Assembly: GCF_021129155.1 (NCBI RefSeq)
Contig: NZ_JAJOMC010000036.1
Coordinates: 1 to 47,697 of the forward strand
Length of the DNA stretch: 47,697 bases
Origin: Arthrobacter sp. AK04
GTDB taxonomy: Bacteria > Actinomycetota > Actinomycetes > Actinomycetales > Micrococcaceae
Reading direction: 5' to 3'
In this document: piece after piece, positions 35,686 to 44,731 of the stretch
Layout of the letters: each line of letters opens with the position of its first letter
How positions within the stretch are numbered: position 1 is the first letter of the stretch
Notes under the pieces: model-generated
The model's database searches: none
Seen by the model: only the letters and a program-made list of their open reading frames with translations
What the model was told of the DNA's origin: nothing
Made by a program: the position numbers and the translations under genes

Positions 35686-36864
35686 TCAAAGACGCTGGTA
35701 TTCCAGCAGCGCGGCAGTTCCCATGCCGCCGGCGCTGCTGATCATGGCCAGCGCGAGGCTTCCCGGGGTTCCGGCCCGGCGCGCCTGGGCCAGCAGCCGG
35801 GTCACCAGGACTGCCCCTGACGCGCCGTAGGCATGCCCTAGGGCCAGCGCGCCGCCGTCGAGGTTGGCCCGCTCAGCATCAATTCCCACCTGGTCAAGGC
35901 AGGCAAGCGTCTGCGATGCGAAAGCCTCATTGAATTCCACCAGGTCCATCTGGTCCGCCGAGAGCCCCGCGGCTGACAGCACGTCCCGCGCTGCGGCGGC
36001 CGCACCGACGCCCAGCAGTTCCGGGGCCACTCCCGCAGTCCCGCTGCCCAGAACCAACAACCCGTCGTCTGCACCCAAACGCCTCGCACGTTGCAGAGAC
36101 GTTATGACGACGGCGGATGCGGCATCGGCGTCGAAGCAGGAGTTCCCTGCGGTGACAGTTCCCCCGTCAACAAAGGCGGCGGGGAACCGCGCCAAGACCG
36201 CGGCGTTCAGTCCCGGCCTGGGACCATCATCCGCACCGGCAGTCCCGCCGTCCGTGTCCAACGGAACCAGCTCGCCGTCGAACACCCTTGCGTCCCTGGC
36301 CGCGAGTGCGAGGCGGTGGCTGCGCAGCGCAAATGCGTCCTGCCGTTCCCGGCTGACGCCGAACTGCCGCGCCACGTTTTCTGCGGCCACGCCCATGTCC
36401 GGATCGCCAAAGCCTTCCGGCACGAACTGTGCCCGCGCGTAGAACTCCGGCCCGCCGTCGTCGTTCCTGTAGGCACGCAGCGGCGCGGTGCTTGTGCTCT
36501 CCACTCCCCCGGCCAGGTACAGCGGGTTTCCGCCTGCAGCCACCAGCCGCGATGCCAGGACCACCGCATCAAGCCCGGAGCCGCATTGGCGGTCCACCGT
36601 AATCCCCGGAACGCTGATGGGCAGCCCCGCCTCCAGCAGGGCCAGGCGGGCAACATTTCCGCCGCCGCCCACGGCATTGCCGATCACGACATCGGCCACA
36701 CTGCCAGGTTCCACCCCCGTTCCGGCCAGGAGTTCACGGAGCACGGGCGCCAGCAGCTCGTGGGCACGCAGGCTCCGGAGCGCACCGTTGGTGCGGCACA
36801 CGGGGGTGCGGCGGGCGGCGATGATGACGGGCTGCCGGTCCGGAGGGAGCATCTCAGCTGTCAA
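35686..36864 (-). CDS. Thiolase family acyltransferase with altered second Cys
   Basis: 392-aa thiolase-fold protein. The acylation Cys94 is in DRQCGSGLD, the NEAFA motif is at 312-316, and the basic His344 is in ALGHAYGASGA (Ala replaces the usual Pro). The second Cys that normally sits in CxGGGxG is Ser376 (ISSAGGMG), so classical thiolysis may be weakened. Ketoacyl synthase-like or condensing chemistry are alternatives. The TTG at 36864 overlaps the upstream ligase gene by 11 bases; ATG 36852 is the other candidate. The ligase would activate an acyl group and the thiolase use it. Confidence 0.85.
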   Translation of the reverse strand: MTAEMLPPDRQPVIIAARRTPVCRTNGALRSLRAHELLAPVLRELLAGTGVEPGSVADVVIGNAVGGGGNVARLALLEAGLPISVPGITVDRQCGSGLDAVVLASRLVAAGGNPLYLAGGVESTSTAPLRAYRNDDGGPEFYARAQFVPEGFGDPDMGVAAENVARQFGVSRERQDAFALRSHRLALAARDARVFDGELVPLDTDGGTAGADDGPRPGLNAAVLARFPAAFVDGGTVTAGNSCFDADAASAVVITSLQRARRLGADDGLLVLGSGTAGVAPELLGVGAAAAARDVLSAAGLSADQMDLVEFNEAFASQTLACLDQVGIDAERANLDGGALALGHAYGASGAVLVTRLLAQARRAGTPGSLALAMISSAGGMGTAALLEYQRL

Positions 36865-38260
36865 GGCTGCGTACCCTGCGGTCCCGGGACCTGATCCAGT
36901 CCACCAGCAGGCTGCGGCTGACTTTGCCCCGGTCCGTGGTGGGCAGTTCGCTCAGCAGGTAATACTGGAGGGGGCGCTTGTCCCGGGCAAGGATGTCCTC
37001 AAGCCCGGCGCGGAGCTGGGTGGCCGTAATTCCGCCATGGGAGGCAACAATGCCGGCCACAACCCGTTCGCCGCGCAGGTCGTCCGGCATTCCGGCCGCG
37101 ACGGCGGCGGACACACCCGGCACCGCTGACAGTGCCAGTTCCACCTCATGCGGGTAGACGTTCTTGCCTGAGGTGAGGATCATGTCCGCGCGGCGGCCCA
37201 GGATGTGCAGTTCCCCGTTGGCCAGGTATCCCTGGTCCCCCACAGTGAACCAGCCGCCAAAGGACTTCAGGGCTTCCCCGTCGTCACCCCAGAGGTAGCC
37301 GTTGCTCACCAGGGCGCTGCGGACGCAGATATTTCCCGGTTCCCCGTCGTGCAGCGGCAGCCCATTGTCATCGAGGATCCGCACGTCAACCCCCGGGAAC
37401 GCCCGGCCGATGCCCGTTCCGCCAACAACTGCCGGCTGGCTGGCGGCCAGCCCTGCCCCTGAGACGAAACTCAGCTCGGAAGCACCGTAGTACTCGAAAA
37501 TGGTGGCGTTCGGAGCCCACCGGCGGGCGGCCTCGAGGGTCCGCGCGTCGAGCTTCGAGCCGGCACAAATGATGGTCCGCACGCCGGAAGCGTCCACGCA
37601 TCCGGTCAGGCCGCGCTCGCTGAGCATCCTCAGCATGGTGGGCACCAGGACCAGCCGGGTGACCCTGTCGTGGGTGATGGCGGCATGGACGTCGCCCACG
37701 TCGAAGCTTTCGAGGGTCTGGAATTCCGAACCGGCGTAGAGGCATTCGGCCAGGGCATACAGGTTGAGGCTGGCCGCCAGGGGGCCCGGCGCCAGGGTCA
37801 CATCGTCCGCGCGGAGCCCGAAGAATTCGATAGAGGCCTCAAAGGATTCCTGCCAGGACCGCCGGGACCGCGTGAAGGCTTTCGGGATCGACGTGGTGCC
37901 GGAGGTGAGGCCGATCAGGAAGGTGGACCCGGGATCCCCGTCTGCGAGCTCATCATCCGCCGACACCGCGGCGGGCTGCGCGCACGCGTCCACGCGCCGC
38001 TTCATGTCCTCCTGCAGCGGGCCCGGCCACGCGGGGTCCAGGACCGCGCACTGCCGTCCGCCGGCCAGGGCCGCCGCGAACTTCGCCGCAAAATCCACCG
38101 AGTTGGCTTCGCACAGTGAGGTGACGGACTTGGTGTGGGGTACCAGCGCCGCAGCGGAATCCCGGAGCTCCGCCCAGGAGAGGCGGCGCCCGGCGATCAC
38201 GACAGCGGTGTCGTGGGGCCGTTCCCCGGCCCAGCGCTGGATTCTGTTCAGGAAAGGCAT
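36854..38260 (-). CDS. AMP-forming acyl-CoA synthetase-like enzyme
   Basis: 468-aa adenylate-forming enzyme. The phosphate loop GLTSGTTSIPKAFTRS starts near residue 117, then EYYGASELSF, then GWFTVGDQGYL (with hinge Asp) and GRRADMILTSGKNVYPHEVE, and near the C-terminus DRGKVSRS with the catalytic Lys. It is shorter than most ligases (about 500-560 aa). It activates a carboxylic acid as adenylate, then probably CoA thioester; substrate unknown. The start is ATG 38260 (MPFLNR); ribosome site weak. Overlap with the thiolase gene shows coupling; the divergent metallopeptidase gene starts 60 bases away. Confidence 0.85.
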   Translation of the reverse strand: MPFLNRIQRWAGERPHDTAVVIAGRRLSWAELRDSAAALVPHTKSVTSLCEANSVDFAAKFAAALAGGRQCAVLDPAWPGPLQEDMKRRVDACAQPAAVSADDELADGDPGSTFLIGLTSGTTSIPKAFTRSRRSWQESFEASIEFFGLRADDVTLAPGPLAASLNLYALAECLYAGSEFQTLESFDVGDVHAAITHDRVTRLVLVPTMLRMLSERGLTGCVDASGVRTIICAGSKLDARTLEAARRWAPNATIFEYYGASELSFVSGAGLAASQPAVVGGTGIGRAFPGVDVRILDDNGLPLHDGEPGNICVRSALVSNGYLWGDDGEALKSFGGWFTVGDQGYLANGELHILGRRADMILTSGKNVYPHEVELALSAVPGVSAAVAAGMPDDLRGERVVAGIVASHGGITATQLRAGLEDILARDKRPLQYYLLSELPTTDRGKVSRSLLVDWIRSRDRRVRSLDS

Positions 38261-38319
38261 CGGATCAACTTTACCGGCCCGCACGGGTTGAGTTCCGGGT
38301 CCGCGGGTAATGTGACTTT

Positions 38320-39198
38320 ATGAGTTTCAACGACAACGTGCAGCTGGACCCCTCCCAGGTCCAGGACCGGCGCGGCATGGGCCGCGGAGTAAAAGTGGGC
38401 GGCGGCATCGGCGGTGGGCTTATCCTGCTCATCGCGACACTCCTGGGTGTCAATCCACAGTTGCTGGAAGGCCTGGCAGGAGCGGGTCAAGAGCCGCAGA
38501 GCCAGGGCACGGCGCCGGCCTGTCTGACCGGAGCCGACGCGGATGCCCGGGTGGATTGCCGTATCACCGGCACCGTGAACAGCCTGAACGCGTTCTGGCC
38601 TGCCTACCTGCAGCAGTACAACGTGCAGTATCCGCAGCCGGAGACGGTCATCTTCGAGCAGGGCGTCAGCACAGGCTGCGGCACGGCTTCCAGCGCCGTA
38701 GGACCGTTCTACTGCCCCGCCGACACCACTGCCTACTTTGATCCCGGGTTCTTCCAGGAGCTGGTGGACAGGTTCGGCTCCTCAGGCGGACCCCTGGCCC
38801 AGGAATATGTAGTGGCACACGAGTTCGGGCACCACATCCAGAACGTGCTGGGCACCCTGGACCAGGCCCAGCAGGATCCCCAGGGACCTGAATCCGGGGC
38901 CGTGCGCGTTGAGCTCCAGGCCGACTGCTACGCCGGTCTCTGGGCCAAGCATGCGTCAACCCAGCCCGGACCCGACGGCCAGCCCTTCCTGGAACCCCTC
39001 ACCCAGCAGGACCTGAACGACGCCCTGTCCGCCGCCTCCGCCGTTGGCGACGACCGGATCCAGGAAGCGGCCACCGGACGGGTCTCCCCCGAGGCCTGGA
39101 CCCACGGCTCCAGCGAGCAGCGCCAGCGTTGGTTCTACACGGGCTACGAAACCGGCGACATCAACCAGTGCGACACGTTCTCGGCGCCCTCGCTCTAA
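38320..39198 (+). CDS. YpfJ-type neutral zinc metallopeptidase
   Basis: 292-aa membrane-anchored protein. Gly-rich N-terminus, one helix (about 31-44), then a domain with the zinc site HEFGHH (His167, Glu168, His171) and the segment RVELQADCYAGLWAKHA, the third-ligand region of the family. Cys pairs (C68/C80, C120/C132) suggest disulfides on the outer face. It is probably a periplasmic-side peptidase of unknown substrate. It is followed directly by palindromic element C. Confidence 0.88.
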   Translation: MSFNDNVQLDPSQVQDRRGMGRGVKVGGGIGGGLILLIATLLGVNPQLLEGLAGAGQEPQSQGTAPACLTGADADARVDCRITGTVNSLNAFWPAYLQQYNVQYPQPETVIFEQGVSTGCGTASSAVGPFYCPADTTAYFDPGFFQELVDRFGSSGGPLAQEYVVAHEFGHHIQNVLGTLDQAQQDPQGPESGAVRVELQADCYAGLWAKHASTQPGPDGQPFLEPLTQQDLNDALSAASAVGDDRIQEAATGRVSPEAWTHGSSEQRQRWFYTGYETGDINQCDTFSAPSL

Positions 39199-39266
39199 CC
39201 CCATCGATTGCTCCGTAGATGTCGTTTTGGGGCCTGAAAACGACAAGTACGGAGCAATAGATGGGG
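39199..39266. repeat. Palindromic intergenic element C
   Basis: Arms 39199-39228 and 39237-39266, 27 of 30 positions paired, eight-base loop GGGGCCTG. It starts at the base after the metallopeptidase stop. The arm core TGCTCCGTA..TGTCGTTTT and the outer CATCGATT/GATGGG flanks match element A at 13.96 kb, so this is a second copy of the same family, more complete at its outer ends. Confidence 0.9.
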
Positions 39267-39296
39267 GCCGGTGGGTGGTTCACGCTCCCGAGGTAC

Positions 39297-39320
39297 CCCA
39301 ATCGAGCTTGCGAGATTGGG
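39297..39320. repeat. Small stem-loop near element C
   Basis: A 7-bp stem CCCAATC/GATTGGG with a 10-base loop. It sits between element C and a G-rich patch; it could be a weak terminator. Only the sequence is seen, with no known family. Confidence 0.4.
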
Positions 39321-39335
39321 TGGGGAGCGGGGAAC

Positions 39336-39410
39336 GACCCCCGGGGGGGGGGAAGGGGCGGTTGGGGGGACCGCCGCGGGGTGTGGGGGGGGGGGGGGGG
39401 AGCCTCGCCG
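39336..39410. other. Internal poly-G patch, probable assembly artefact
   Basis: Runs of 10 G (39343-39352) and 16 G (39385-39400) with scattered single changes, alike to the right edge of the window. It lies in the convergent spacer between the metallopeptidase and sufT. I see no biological feature. It may mark a join of two contigs. Confidence 0.65.
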
Positions 39411-39470
39411 GGCGGGTAACCTCCGCTTTTATGTAACCGGCCCGTCGTCGTACTGCTGGATGCGGAACTG

Positions 39471-39803
39471 CTAGATGTTGAAGCCGAGGGCCCGCATCTG
39501 GTCCTTGCCGTCGTCGGTGATCCGTTCCGGACCCCATGGCGGCATCCAGACCCAGTTCAGGCGCCAGTCGTCAACAACGCCGTCCAGGGCCTTGCCCACC
39601 TGCTCCTCGAGCACGTCGGTCAGCGGGCAGGCCGCGGTGGTCAGGGTCATGTCGATCAGCAGCGCGCCGTCGTCGTCCGAGTACTTCAGGCCGTACAGCA
39701 GGCCAAGGTCAACGATGTTGACGCCGAGTTCAGGGTCGATGACATCCTTCAGCGCCTCCTCGACATCCTCAAGGCTGGTGCGTGCCGCGTTGATTTCGGT
39801 CAT
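39471..39803 (-). CDS. sufT: Metal-sulfur cluster assembly factor (DUF59)
   Basis: 110-aa MIP18/DUF59 protein of the SufT type. The motif VIDPELGVNIVDLGLLYGL is followed by TTAACPLTD with the conserved Cys, and the tail has WMPPWGPERI. It supports Fe-S cluster delivery or repair. AAGGA lies eight bases before the ATG. It is the last gene seen of the SUF operon, 14 bases after sufC. Confidence 0.92.
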   Translation of the reverse strand: MTEINAARTSLEDVEEALKDVIDPELGVNIVDLGLLYGLKYSDDDGALLIDMTLTTAACPLTDVLEEQVGKALDGVVDDWRLNWVWMPPWGPERITDDGKDQMRALGFNI

Positions 39804-39817
39804 GGCGGGTGTCCTTA

Positions 39818-40606
39818 CTAGGCCTGCGCCACGGCGGGTGCAGCGGCAGCGCCGGCACCCTTGGCGTAGCGGTCGTAACCTTCTTCTTCGAGGCGGTCGG
39901 CAAGCTCCGGGCCGCCTTCCTCAACAACCTGGCCATCCACGAACACGTGCACGAAGTCAGGCTTGATGTAGCGCAGGATCCGCGTGTAGTGCGTGATGAG
40001 CAGCGTGCCCATCTTGCCTTCGGCGTGCGCACGGTTGACGCCCTCGGAAACCACCTTGAGCGCGTCAACGTCCAAGCCGGAGTCGGTCTCGTCCAGGATG
40101 GCGAACTTGGGCTTGAAGAGTTCCAGCTGGAGGATTTCCACCCGCTTCTTCTCGCCGCCGGAGAAGCCCTCGTTCACGTTGCGCTGGGCGAAGTCGGCGT
40201 CGATGCGCAGCTGCTCCATGGCAGCCTTGACGTCCTTGGTCCAGGTGCGGAGCTTGGGTGCTTCGCCGTCGATGGCGGTCTTGGCGGTGCGCAGGAAGTT
40301 GGTCATGCTCACACCGGGGACCTCCACCGGGTACTGCATGGCCAGGAAGACGCCGGCGCGGGCACGCTCGTCAACGCTCATCTCCAGGACGTCCTCGCCG
40401 TCCAGGGTGATGGAGCCGCTGGTGACGTTGTAGCGCGGGTGGCCTGCAATGGTGGAGGCCAGCGTGGACTTGCCGGAGCCGTTGGGGCCCATGATGGCGT
40501 GGGTTTCGCCGGTCCGAATGGTCAGGCTGACGCCCTTCAGGATTTCCTTGGTGCCCTGCTCCGTCTCAATGCTGACGTGCAGGTCCTTGATCTCAAGAGT
40601 AGACAT
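39818..40606 (-). CDS. sufC: Fe-S assembly ATPase SufC
   Basis: 262-aa ATPase of the SufBCD scaffold. Walker A GPNGSGKSTLASTIAGHP, signature FSGGEKKRVEILQL, and the SufC-specific Walker B LDETDSGLDVDAL. The true start is ATG 40606 (MSTLEIKDL), with GAGGAG about 11 bases upstream; an open frame runs further upstream into the Rieske gene region but is not needed. It sits between the Rieske gene and sufT. Confidence 0.95.
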   Translation of the reverse strand: MSTLEIKDLHVSIETEQGTKEILKGVSLTIRTGETHAIMGPNGSGKSTLASTIAGHPRYNVTSGSITLDGEDVLEMSVDERARAGVFLAMQYPVEVPGVSMTNFLRTAKTAIDGEAPKLRTWTKDVKAAMEQLRIDADFAQRNVNEGFSGGEKKRVEILQLELFKPKFAILDETDSGLDVDALKVVSEGVNRAHAEGKMGTLLITHYTRILRYIKPDFVHVFVDGQVVEEGGPELADRLEEEGYDRYAKGAGAAAAPAVAQA

Positions 40607-40683
40607 GTGTCTTGTTCTCCTCTGCACCGGGCCTGGGCGGCGGTGCGGTCTCTGTCTGGAAGGTGGTTCGTAATTCTGTGGTG

Positions 40684-41043
40684 CTAGCTGAAGTTGGGAG
40701 CCTCGGCGCCATTGAGGACATTGGTGACGTCCACGTAGACCTCGTCCCCGACGATCTCGACGGCGAACACCGGAACGGGATCGTAGGCGGGCAGCTGCAA
40801 CGGTTCGCCGCTGCGCAGGTCGAACTGTGAGCCGTGGCCCCAGCACTCGATGGCGCAGCCCTCCACTTCGCCCTCGGACAGCGAAATGTCCGCGTGCGAG
40901 CAGGTGTCGCCGATCGCGTGGATCTCCCCCATGGAGTCCTTGACGATCGCCACCGGGTAGTCATCAATCAGGATCCGCAGCGCCTGCTTCAGCTGGATTT
41001 CATCCACCTTGCAGACAAGCTCGCCCTTTGGCTGGTCAGTCAT
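40684..41043 (-). CDS. Rieske [2Fe-2S] ferredoxin within the SUF operon
   Basis: 119-aa Rieske-fold protein of the non-heme oxygenase ferredoxin type. The cluster ligands are complete: C48-x-H50 and C67-x2-H70. No oxygenase or reductase partner is nearby; it lies between sufD (22 bases) and sufC (77 bases). This placement recurs in actinobacteria, so it may donate electrons during cluster assembly. That role is inference. Confidence 0.9.
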   Translation of the reverse strand: MTDQPKGELVCKVDEIQLKQALRILIDDYPVAIVKDSMGEIHAIGDTCSHADISLSEGEVEGCAIECWGHGSQFDLRSGEPLQLPAYDPVPVFAVEIVGDEVYVDVTNVLNGAEAPNFS

Positions 41044-41065
41044 CTGTAACCGTGCTCCGTGCCTT

Positions 41066-42352
41066 CTAGTTGTCCGTCAGAGCAAGTTCGTGCTCAACAG
41101 CCTCGGTCAGCCGCTCCTCGATGGAGGGGACCTTGATCTGCTGGATGATCTCGTTCAGGAAGCCGCGGACCACCAGGCGGCGGGCAACATCCTCGGGAAT
41201 GCCGCGTGCCATGAGGTAGAACAGGTGCTCGTCATCCATCCGGCCGGTGGCGCTGGCGTGGCCTGCACCCTCGATCAGCCCGGTCTCGATTTCGAGGTTG
41301 GGCACGGAGTCGGCGCGCGCGCCGTCCGTCAGCAGCAGGTTGCGGTTGGCCTCGTAGGTGTCGGTGCCTTCTGCTTCCTTGCGGATCAGGACGTCGCCAA
41401 CCCACACCGCGTGGGCGTTGCGGCCCTGCAGTGCGCCCTTGTAGAGCACGTTGGACTTGCAGTTGGCCACGGCGTGGTCAACGAACAGGCGCTGCTCAAG
41501 GTGCTGTCCGGCGTCGGCGAAGTACAGGCCGAACATTTCAGCCTCGCCGCCCGTGGCGGTGAAACGGGCCGACGGCGTGACGCGGACCAGGTCGCCGCCG
41601 AGGCTCACCATGACGTGCTTGAGCTTGGCGTCGCGGCCGATCTTCGCCTGCTGGGACGAGGCGTGGACGGCGTCGTCGTTCCATTCCTGGAGCGTGATGA
41701 CGGTTAGGCTGGCGCCGTCTTCCACGATGATCTCCACGTTCTCGGAGACGATGGCGGATCCACGGTGGTTCAGGACAACAACTGCCTTGGAGAACTTCTC
41801 CGCAACAATCACCAGGTGCTGGGCAGCCGGGTCCAGCGAGGTGCCTTCAATGTCGACGCTGACTTCGGTCAGTGCTTCGAACTCCGAAGGGATGGTCACC
41901 ACGGTGGCGCCGGCAAAATTCTCCCAGGCGTTGGCGGAGACGCGGTCCTCGGGAATACCCGCGGTGCCGATGCGGCGGTCGTCGCGGCCGACGCTCTCCA
42001 CGGTGATTTCCTCCGGGCCGGTGACGACGACGGTGGGCGCCGCGCCGGACAGGACCTCGGAGTGCAGCCCGCGGAGCCGCTTGAGCGGGGTGAAGCGCCA
42101 GTCTTCCTCCATGCCGGTGAGCGGCTTGAAGTCGGCAAGCTTGTAGGACGTGAGGCGGCCGGCGCGCGAGCTGTCCGGGATGCCTACGCCGCCACCGTGG
42201 GAGTGGCTCTTGACCGCTTCACCGGCCAGCGGGGCCTTGGAGGCTGCCGCGTTAATGGGCGAGAGGCTCTCGCCTTCTTCGGTGAAGCCGTCGATGAACG
42301 GCTGGGCTGAAGGCGCGCCGATGCGTGCCTTTTCAGTAGTGATTTCAGTCAT
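41066..42352 (-). CDS. sufD: Fe-S assembly protein SufD
   Basis: 428-aa beta-helical scaffold subunit. The core has VDHAVANCKSNVLYKGALQGRNAHAVW and YEANRNLLLTDGARADSVPNLEI, the SufB/D fold, and ends with the helical FLNEIIQQIKVPSIEERL. It forms the SufBC2D complex with SufB and SufC. The ATG lies two bases after the sufB stop. Confidence 0.94.
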   Translation of the reverse strand: MTEITTEKARIGAPSAQPFIDGFTEEGESLSPINAAASKAPLAGEAVKSHSHGGGVGIPDSSRAGRLTSYKLADFKPLTGMEEDWRFTPLKRLRGLHSEVLSGAAPTVVVTGPEEITVESVGRDDRRIGTAGIPEDRVSANAWENFAGATVVTIPSEFEALTEVSVDIEGTSLDPAAQHLVIVAEKFSKAVVVLNHRGSAIVSENVEIIVEDGASLTVITLQEWNDDAVHASSQQAKIGRDAKLKHVMVSLGGDLVRVTPSARFTATGGEAEMFGLYFADAGQHLEQRLFVDHAVANCKSNVLYKGALQGRNAHAVWVGDVLIRKEAEGTDTYEANRNLLLTDGARADSVPNLEIETGLIEGAGHASATGRMDDEHLFYLMARGIPEDVARRLVVRGFLNEIIQQIKVPSIEERLTEAVEHELALTDN

Positions 42353-42354
42353 CG

Positions 42355-43818
42355 TTATCCGACGGACCCTTCCATCTGCAGTTCAATCAGGCGGTTCAGC
42401 TCAAGTGCATACTCCATGGGGAGCTCGCGGGCAATCGGCTCGATGAAGCCGCGGACGATCATCGCCATGGCCTCGTCTTCGCGCATGCCGCGGGACATCA
42501 GGTAGAAGAGCTGCTCTTCGCTGACCCGGGAAACAGTTGCCTCGTGTCCCATAACAACGTCGTCCTCGCGGATGTCGATGTACGGGTAGGTGTCCGAGCG
42601 GCTGATCGTGTCAACGAGCAGCGCGTCGCAGCGGACGGTGTTGGCAGAGTGCTTGGCGCCTTCGCGGACCTGGACCAGGCCGCGGTAGGCCGCGCGTCCG
42701 CCGCCGCGGGCCACGGATTTGGAAATGATGGAGCTCTTGGTGTTGGGCGCAATGTGCACCATCTTCGAGCCGGTGTCCTGGTGCTGGCCTTCGCCTGCGA
42801 ACGCGATGGACAGCGTTTCGCCCTTGGCGTGCTCGCCCACGAGGTAGACGGCCGGGTACTTCATGGTGACCTTGGACCCGATGTTGCCATCGACCCATTC
42901 CATGGTGGCGCCCTCTTCGCAGATGGCACGCTTGGTCACCAGGTTGTACACGTTGTTGGACCAGTTCTGGATGGTGGTGTAGCGGACGCGGGCGCCCTTC
43001 TTCACGATGATCTCCACAACGGCGGAGTGCAGCGAGTCCGAGGTGTAGATCGGCGCGGTGCAGCCCTCGATGTAGTGGACGTAGGAGTCCTCGTCCGCAA
43101 TGATCAGGGTCCGCTCGAACTGGCCCATGTTTTCCGTGTTGATGCGGAAGTATGCCTGCAGCGGGATGTCCACGTGGACGCCCTTGGGGACATAGACAAA
43201 GGAGCCGCCGGACCAGACCGAGGTGTTCAGCGACGCGAATTTGTTGTCGCCCACCGGGATGACCGTACCGAAGTATTCCTGGAAGATCTCCGGGTGTTCC
43301 TTCAAAGCGGTGTCGGTGTCCAGGAAGATGACACCCTGGCGCTCAAGGTCCTCACGCAGCTGGTGGTAGACAACCTCGGACTCGTACTGGGCGGCGACGC
43401 CGGAAACCAGGCGCTGCTTTTCGGCCTCGGGGATGCCCAGCTTGTCGTACGTGTTCTTGATGTCCTCGGGCAGGTCCTCCCAGGTGGCAGCCTGCTTCTC
43501 GGTGGAGCGGACGAAGTACTTGATGTTGTCGAAGTCAATGCCGGAAAGGTCCGCACCCCAGGTGGGCATGGGCTTGCGGTCGAAGTACTTCAGGCCTTTG
43601 AGGCGGAGGTCGAGCATCCACTCCGGCTCGCTTTTCTTGGCCGAAATGTCCCGTACCACTTCTTCGTTGAGCCCACGGCGTGCATTGGCGCCGGCGTCGT
43701 TCTTGTCGGCCCAGCCGTACTCGTAGTTGCCGATGCCGTGAAGCTCGGGATTCTTCTCGAGAATCTCCGAGATCACAGTGTTTTCGGCTACTGCTTTCTC
43801 TGATAGTTGGTCCGTCAT
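42355..43818 (-). CDS. sufB: Fe-S assembly protein SufB
   Basis: 487-aa main scaffold subunit for nascent Fe-S clusters. Signatures are [30 protein letters not shown] and the Cys-containing [13 protein letters not shown] near the C-terminal active region, then [22 protein letters not shown]. The start is ATG 43818, one base shared with the sufR stop (TGATG), with AAAGG five bases upstream; the preceding GTG 43821 is less likely. First structural gene after sufR. Confidence 0.96.
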   Translation of the reverse strand: MTDQLSEKAVAENTVISEILEKNPELHGIGNYEYGWADKNDAGANARRGLNEEVVRDISAKKSEPEWMLDLRLKGLKYFDRKPMPTWGADLSGIDFDNIKYFVRSTEKQAATWEDLPEDIKNTYDKLGIPEAEKQRLVSGVAAQYESEVVYHQLREDLERQGVIFLDTDTALKEHPEIFQEYFGTVIPVGDNKFASLNTSVWSGGSFVYVPKGVHVDIPLQAYFRINTENMGQFERTLIIADEDSYVHYIEGCTAPIYTSDSLHSAVVEIIVKKGARVRYTTIQNWSNNVYNLVTKRAICEEGATMEWVDGNIGSKVTMKYPAVYLVGEHAKGETLSIAFAGEGQHQDTGSKMVHIAPNTKSSIISKSVARGGGRAAYRGLVQVREGAKHSANTVRCDALLVDTISRSDTYPYIDIREDDVVMGHEATVSRVSEEQLFYLMSRGMREDEAMAMIVRGFIEPIARELPMEYALELNRLIELQMEGSVG

Positions 43819-44651
43819 CACGGCCTTTCTTGCTGATGGTTGGTTACTTCATTCAGGCTGGCGGGGGCTTCCAGGGGCTTTGTGGGCCCTCCGGAAGACA
43901 GCCTGCCTGTGGGTATGTGGGTGGTGCACACGTGGCCGCCGCGGGCGAGGGTGGAAAGGCGGCGCACGTCAACGCCCACCAGCCTGGAGAACACGTCGGT
44001 TTCCACGTCGCAGAACACGGGGAAGCGGGCAGCGAGCTGCTGGATGGGGCAGTGGCCCTGGCAGAGCTGGACGCTGGAAAGGGCGGCCGGCAGCGGAGCT
44101 TTGGCCTCGATGGAGGCTGCCGAAGCCACGAAGTTGTCGCGGCTCAGGGCGTCTGCCAGCGCTTTGGCGCGATCGGTGATGTCCGGACCGGCTTTGTCGA
44201 TTTCCGGCGCATACCTGCGTTCCATGTCGGCAAAACGCTCGACGGCGAAGGCCCGCACGGCATCCGGCCCTGCAACCTTCTGGAGCTGCTGGAGGGCGAG
44301 GGCGGCGATGTCCAGATAGTCGTTGCCGAGGCTCGACTGGCCTTGGGAACTGAGGACATAGCGGCGTGCCGGACGGCCCGCGCCGCTGCCGGATTTGGCA
44401 ACCCGCTTGACTTCAATGACACCGGCACGGGAGAGGTGGTCCAGGTGCCTGCGGACGGCGGCCGGTGTGAATCCGAGCAGATCCCCGAGTTCGGCGGCGC
44501 TGACGGGTCCATGTTCCAGCACGGCCGCAAGGACGCGGTCGCGGGTGCGCTCATCGGCGTCGGCCACCGGGCCCGCGGGCATGGCGCCGCGTTCCGCTGT
44601 AACAGCGGAGGCCCCGTGCCGGGCAACAGGCACAGCAGTAGCGTTGGTCAT
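43818..44651 (-). CDS. sufR: SufR-type winged-helix Fe-S repressor
   Basis: 277-aa DNA-binding regulator. The winged helix is at about 35-97 ([46 protein letters not shown]). The C-terminal half has the Cys cluster C197-x3-C201-x12-C214, plus C242, which in cyanobacterial and mycobacterial SufR holds an Fe-S cluster and makes it a repressor of suf genes. The preferred start is ATG 44651. It heads the suf operon and probably represses its own promoter. A possible operator lies just upstream. Confidence 0.9.
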   Translation of the reverse strand: MTNATAVPVARHGASAVTAERGAMPAGPVADADERTRDRVLAAVLEHGPVSAAELGDLLGFTPAAVRRHLDHLSRAGVIEVKRVAKSGSGAGRPARRYVLSSQGQSSLGNDYLDIAALALQQLQKVAGPDAVRAFAVERFADMERRYAPEIDKAGPDITDRAKALADALSRDNFVASAASIEAKAPLPAALSSVQLCQGHCPIQQLAARFPVFCDVETDVFSRLVGVDVRRLSTLARGGHVCTTHIPTGRLSSGGPTKPLEAPASLNEVTNHQQERP

Positions 44652-44661
44652 GGAATACACA

Positions 44662-44673
44662 ACACAATAGTGT
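44662..44673. promoter_or_regulatory. Candidate SufR operator
   Basis: ACACAATAGTGT, an ACAC-N4-GTGT inverted repeat, 11 bases before the sufR ATG. Mycobacterial SufR is reported to bind an ACACT/TGTGA-type palindrome, so this fits in kind but not exactly in spacing. The position overlaps the likely sufR core promoter, consistent with autorepression. Confidence 0.4.
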
Positions 44674-44731
44674 CGTAATTTAGTCCCGCATTCCAGTAAG
44701 GCGAGGCTGACCTGTGCTGAAACCCACCCTT

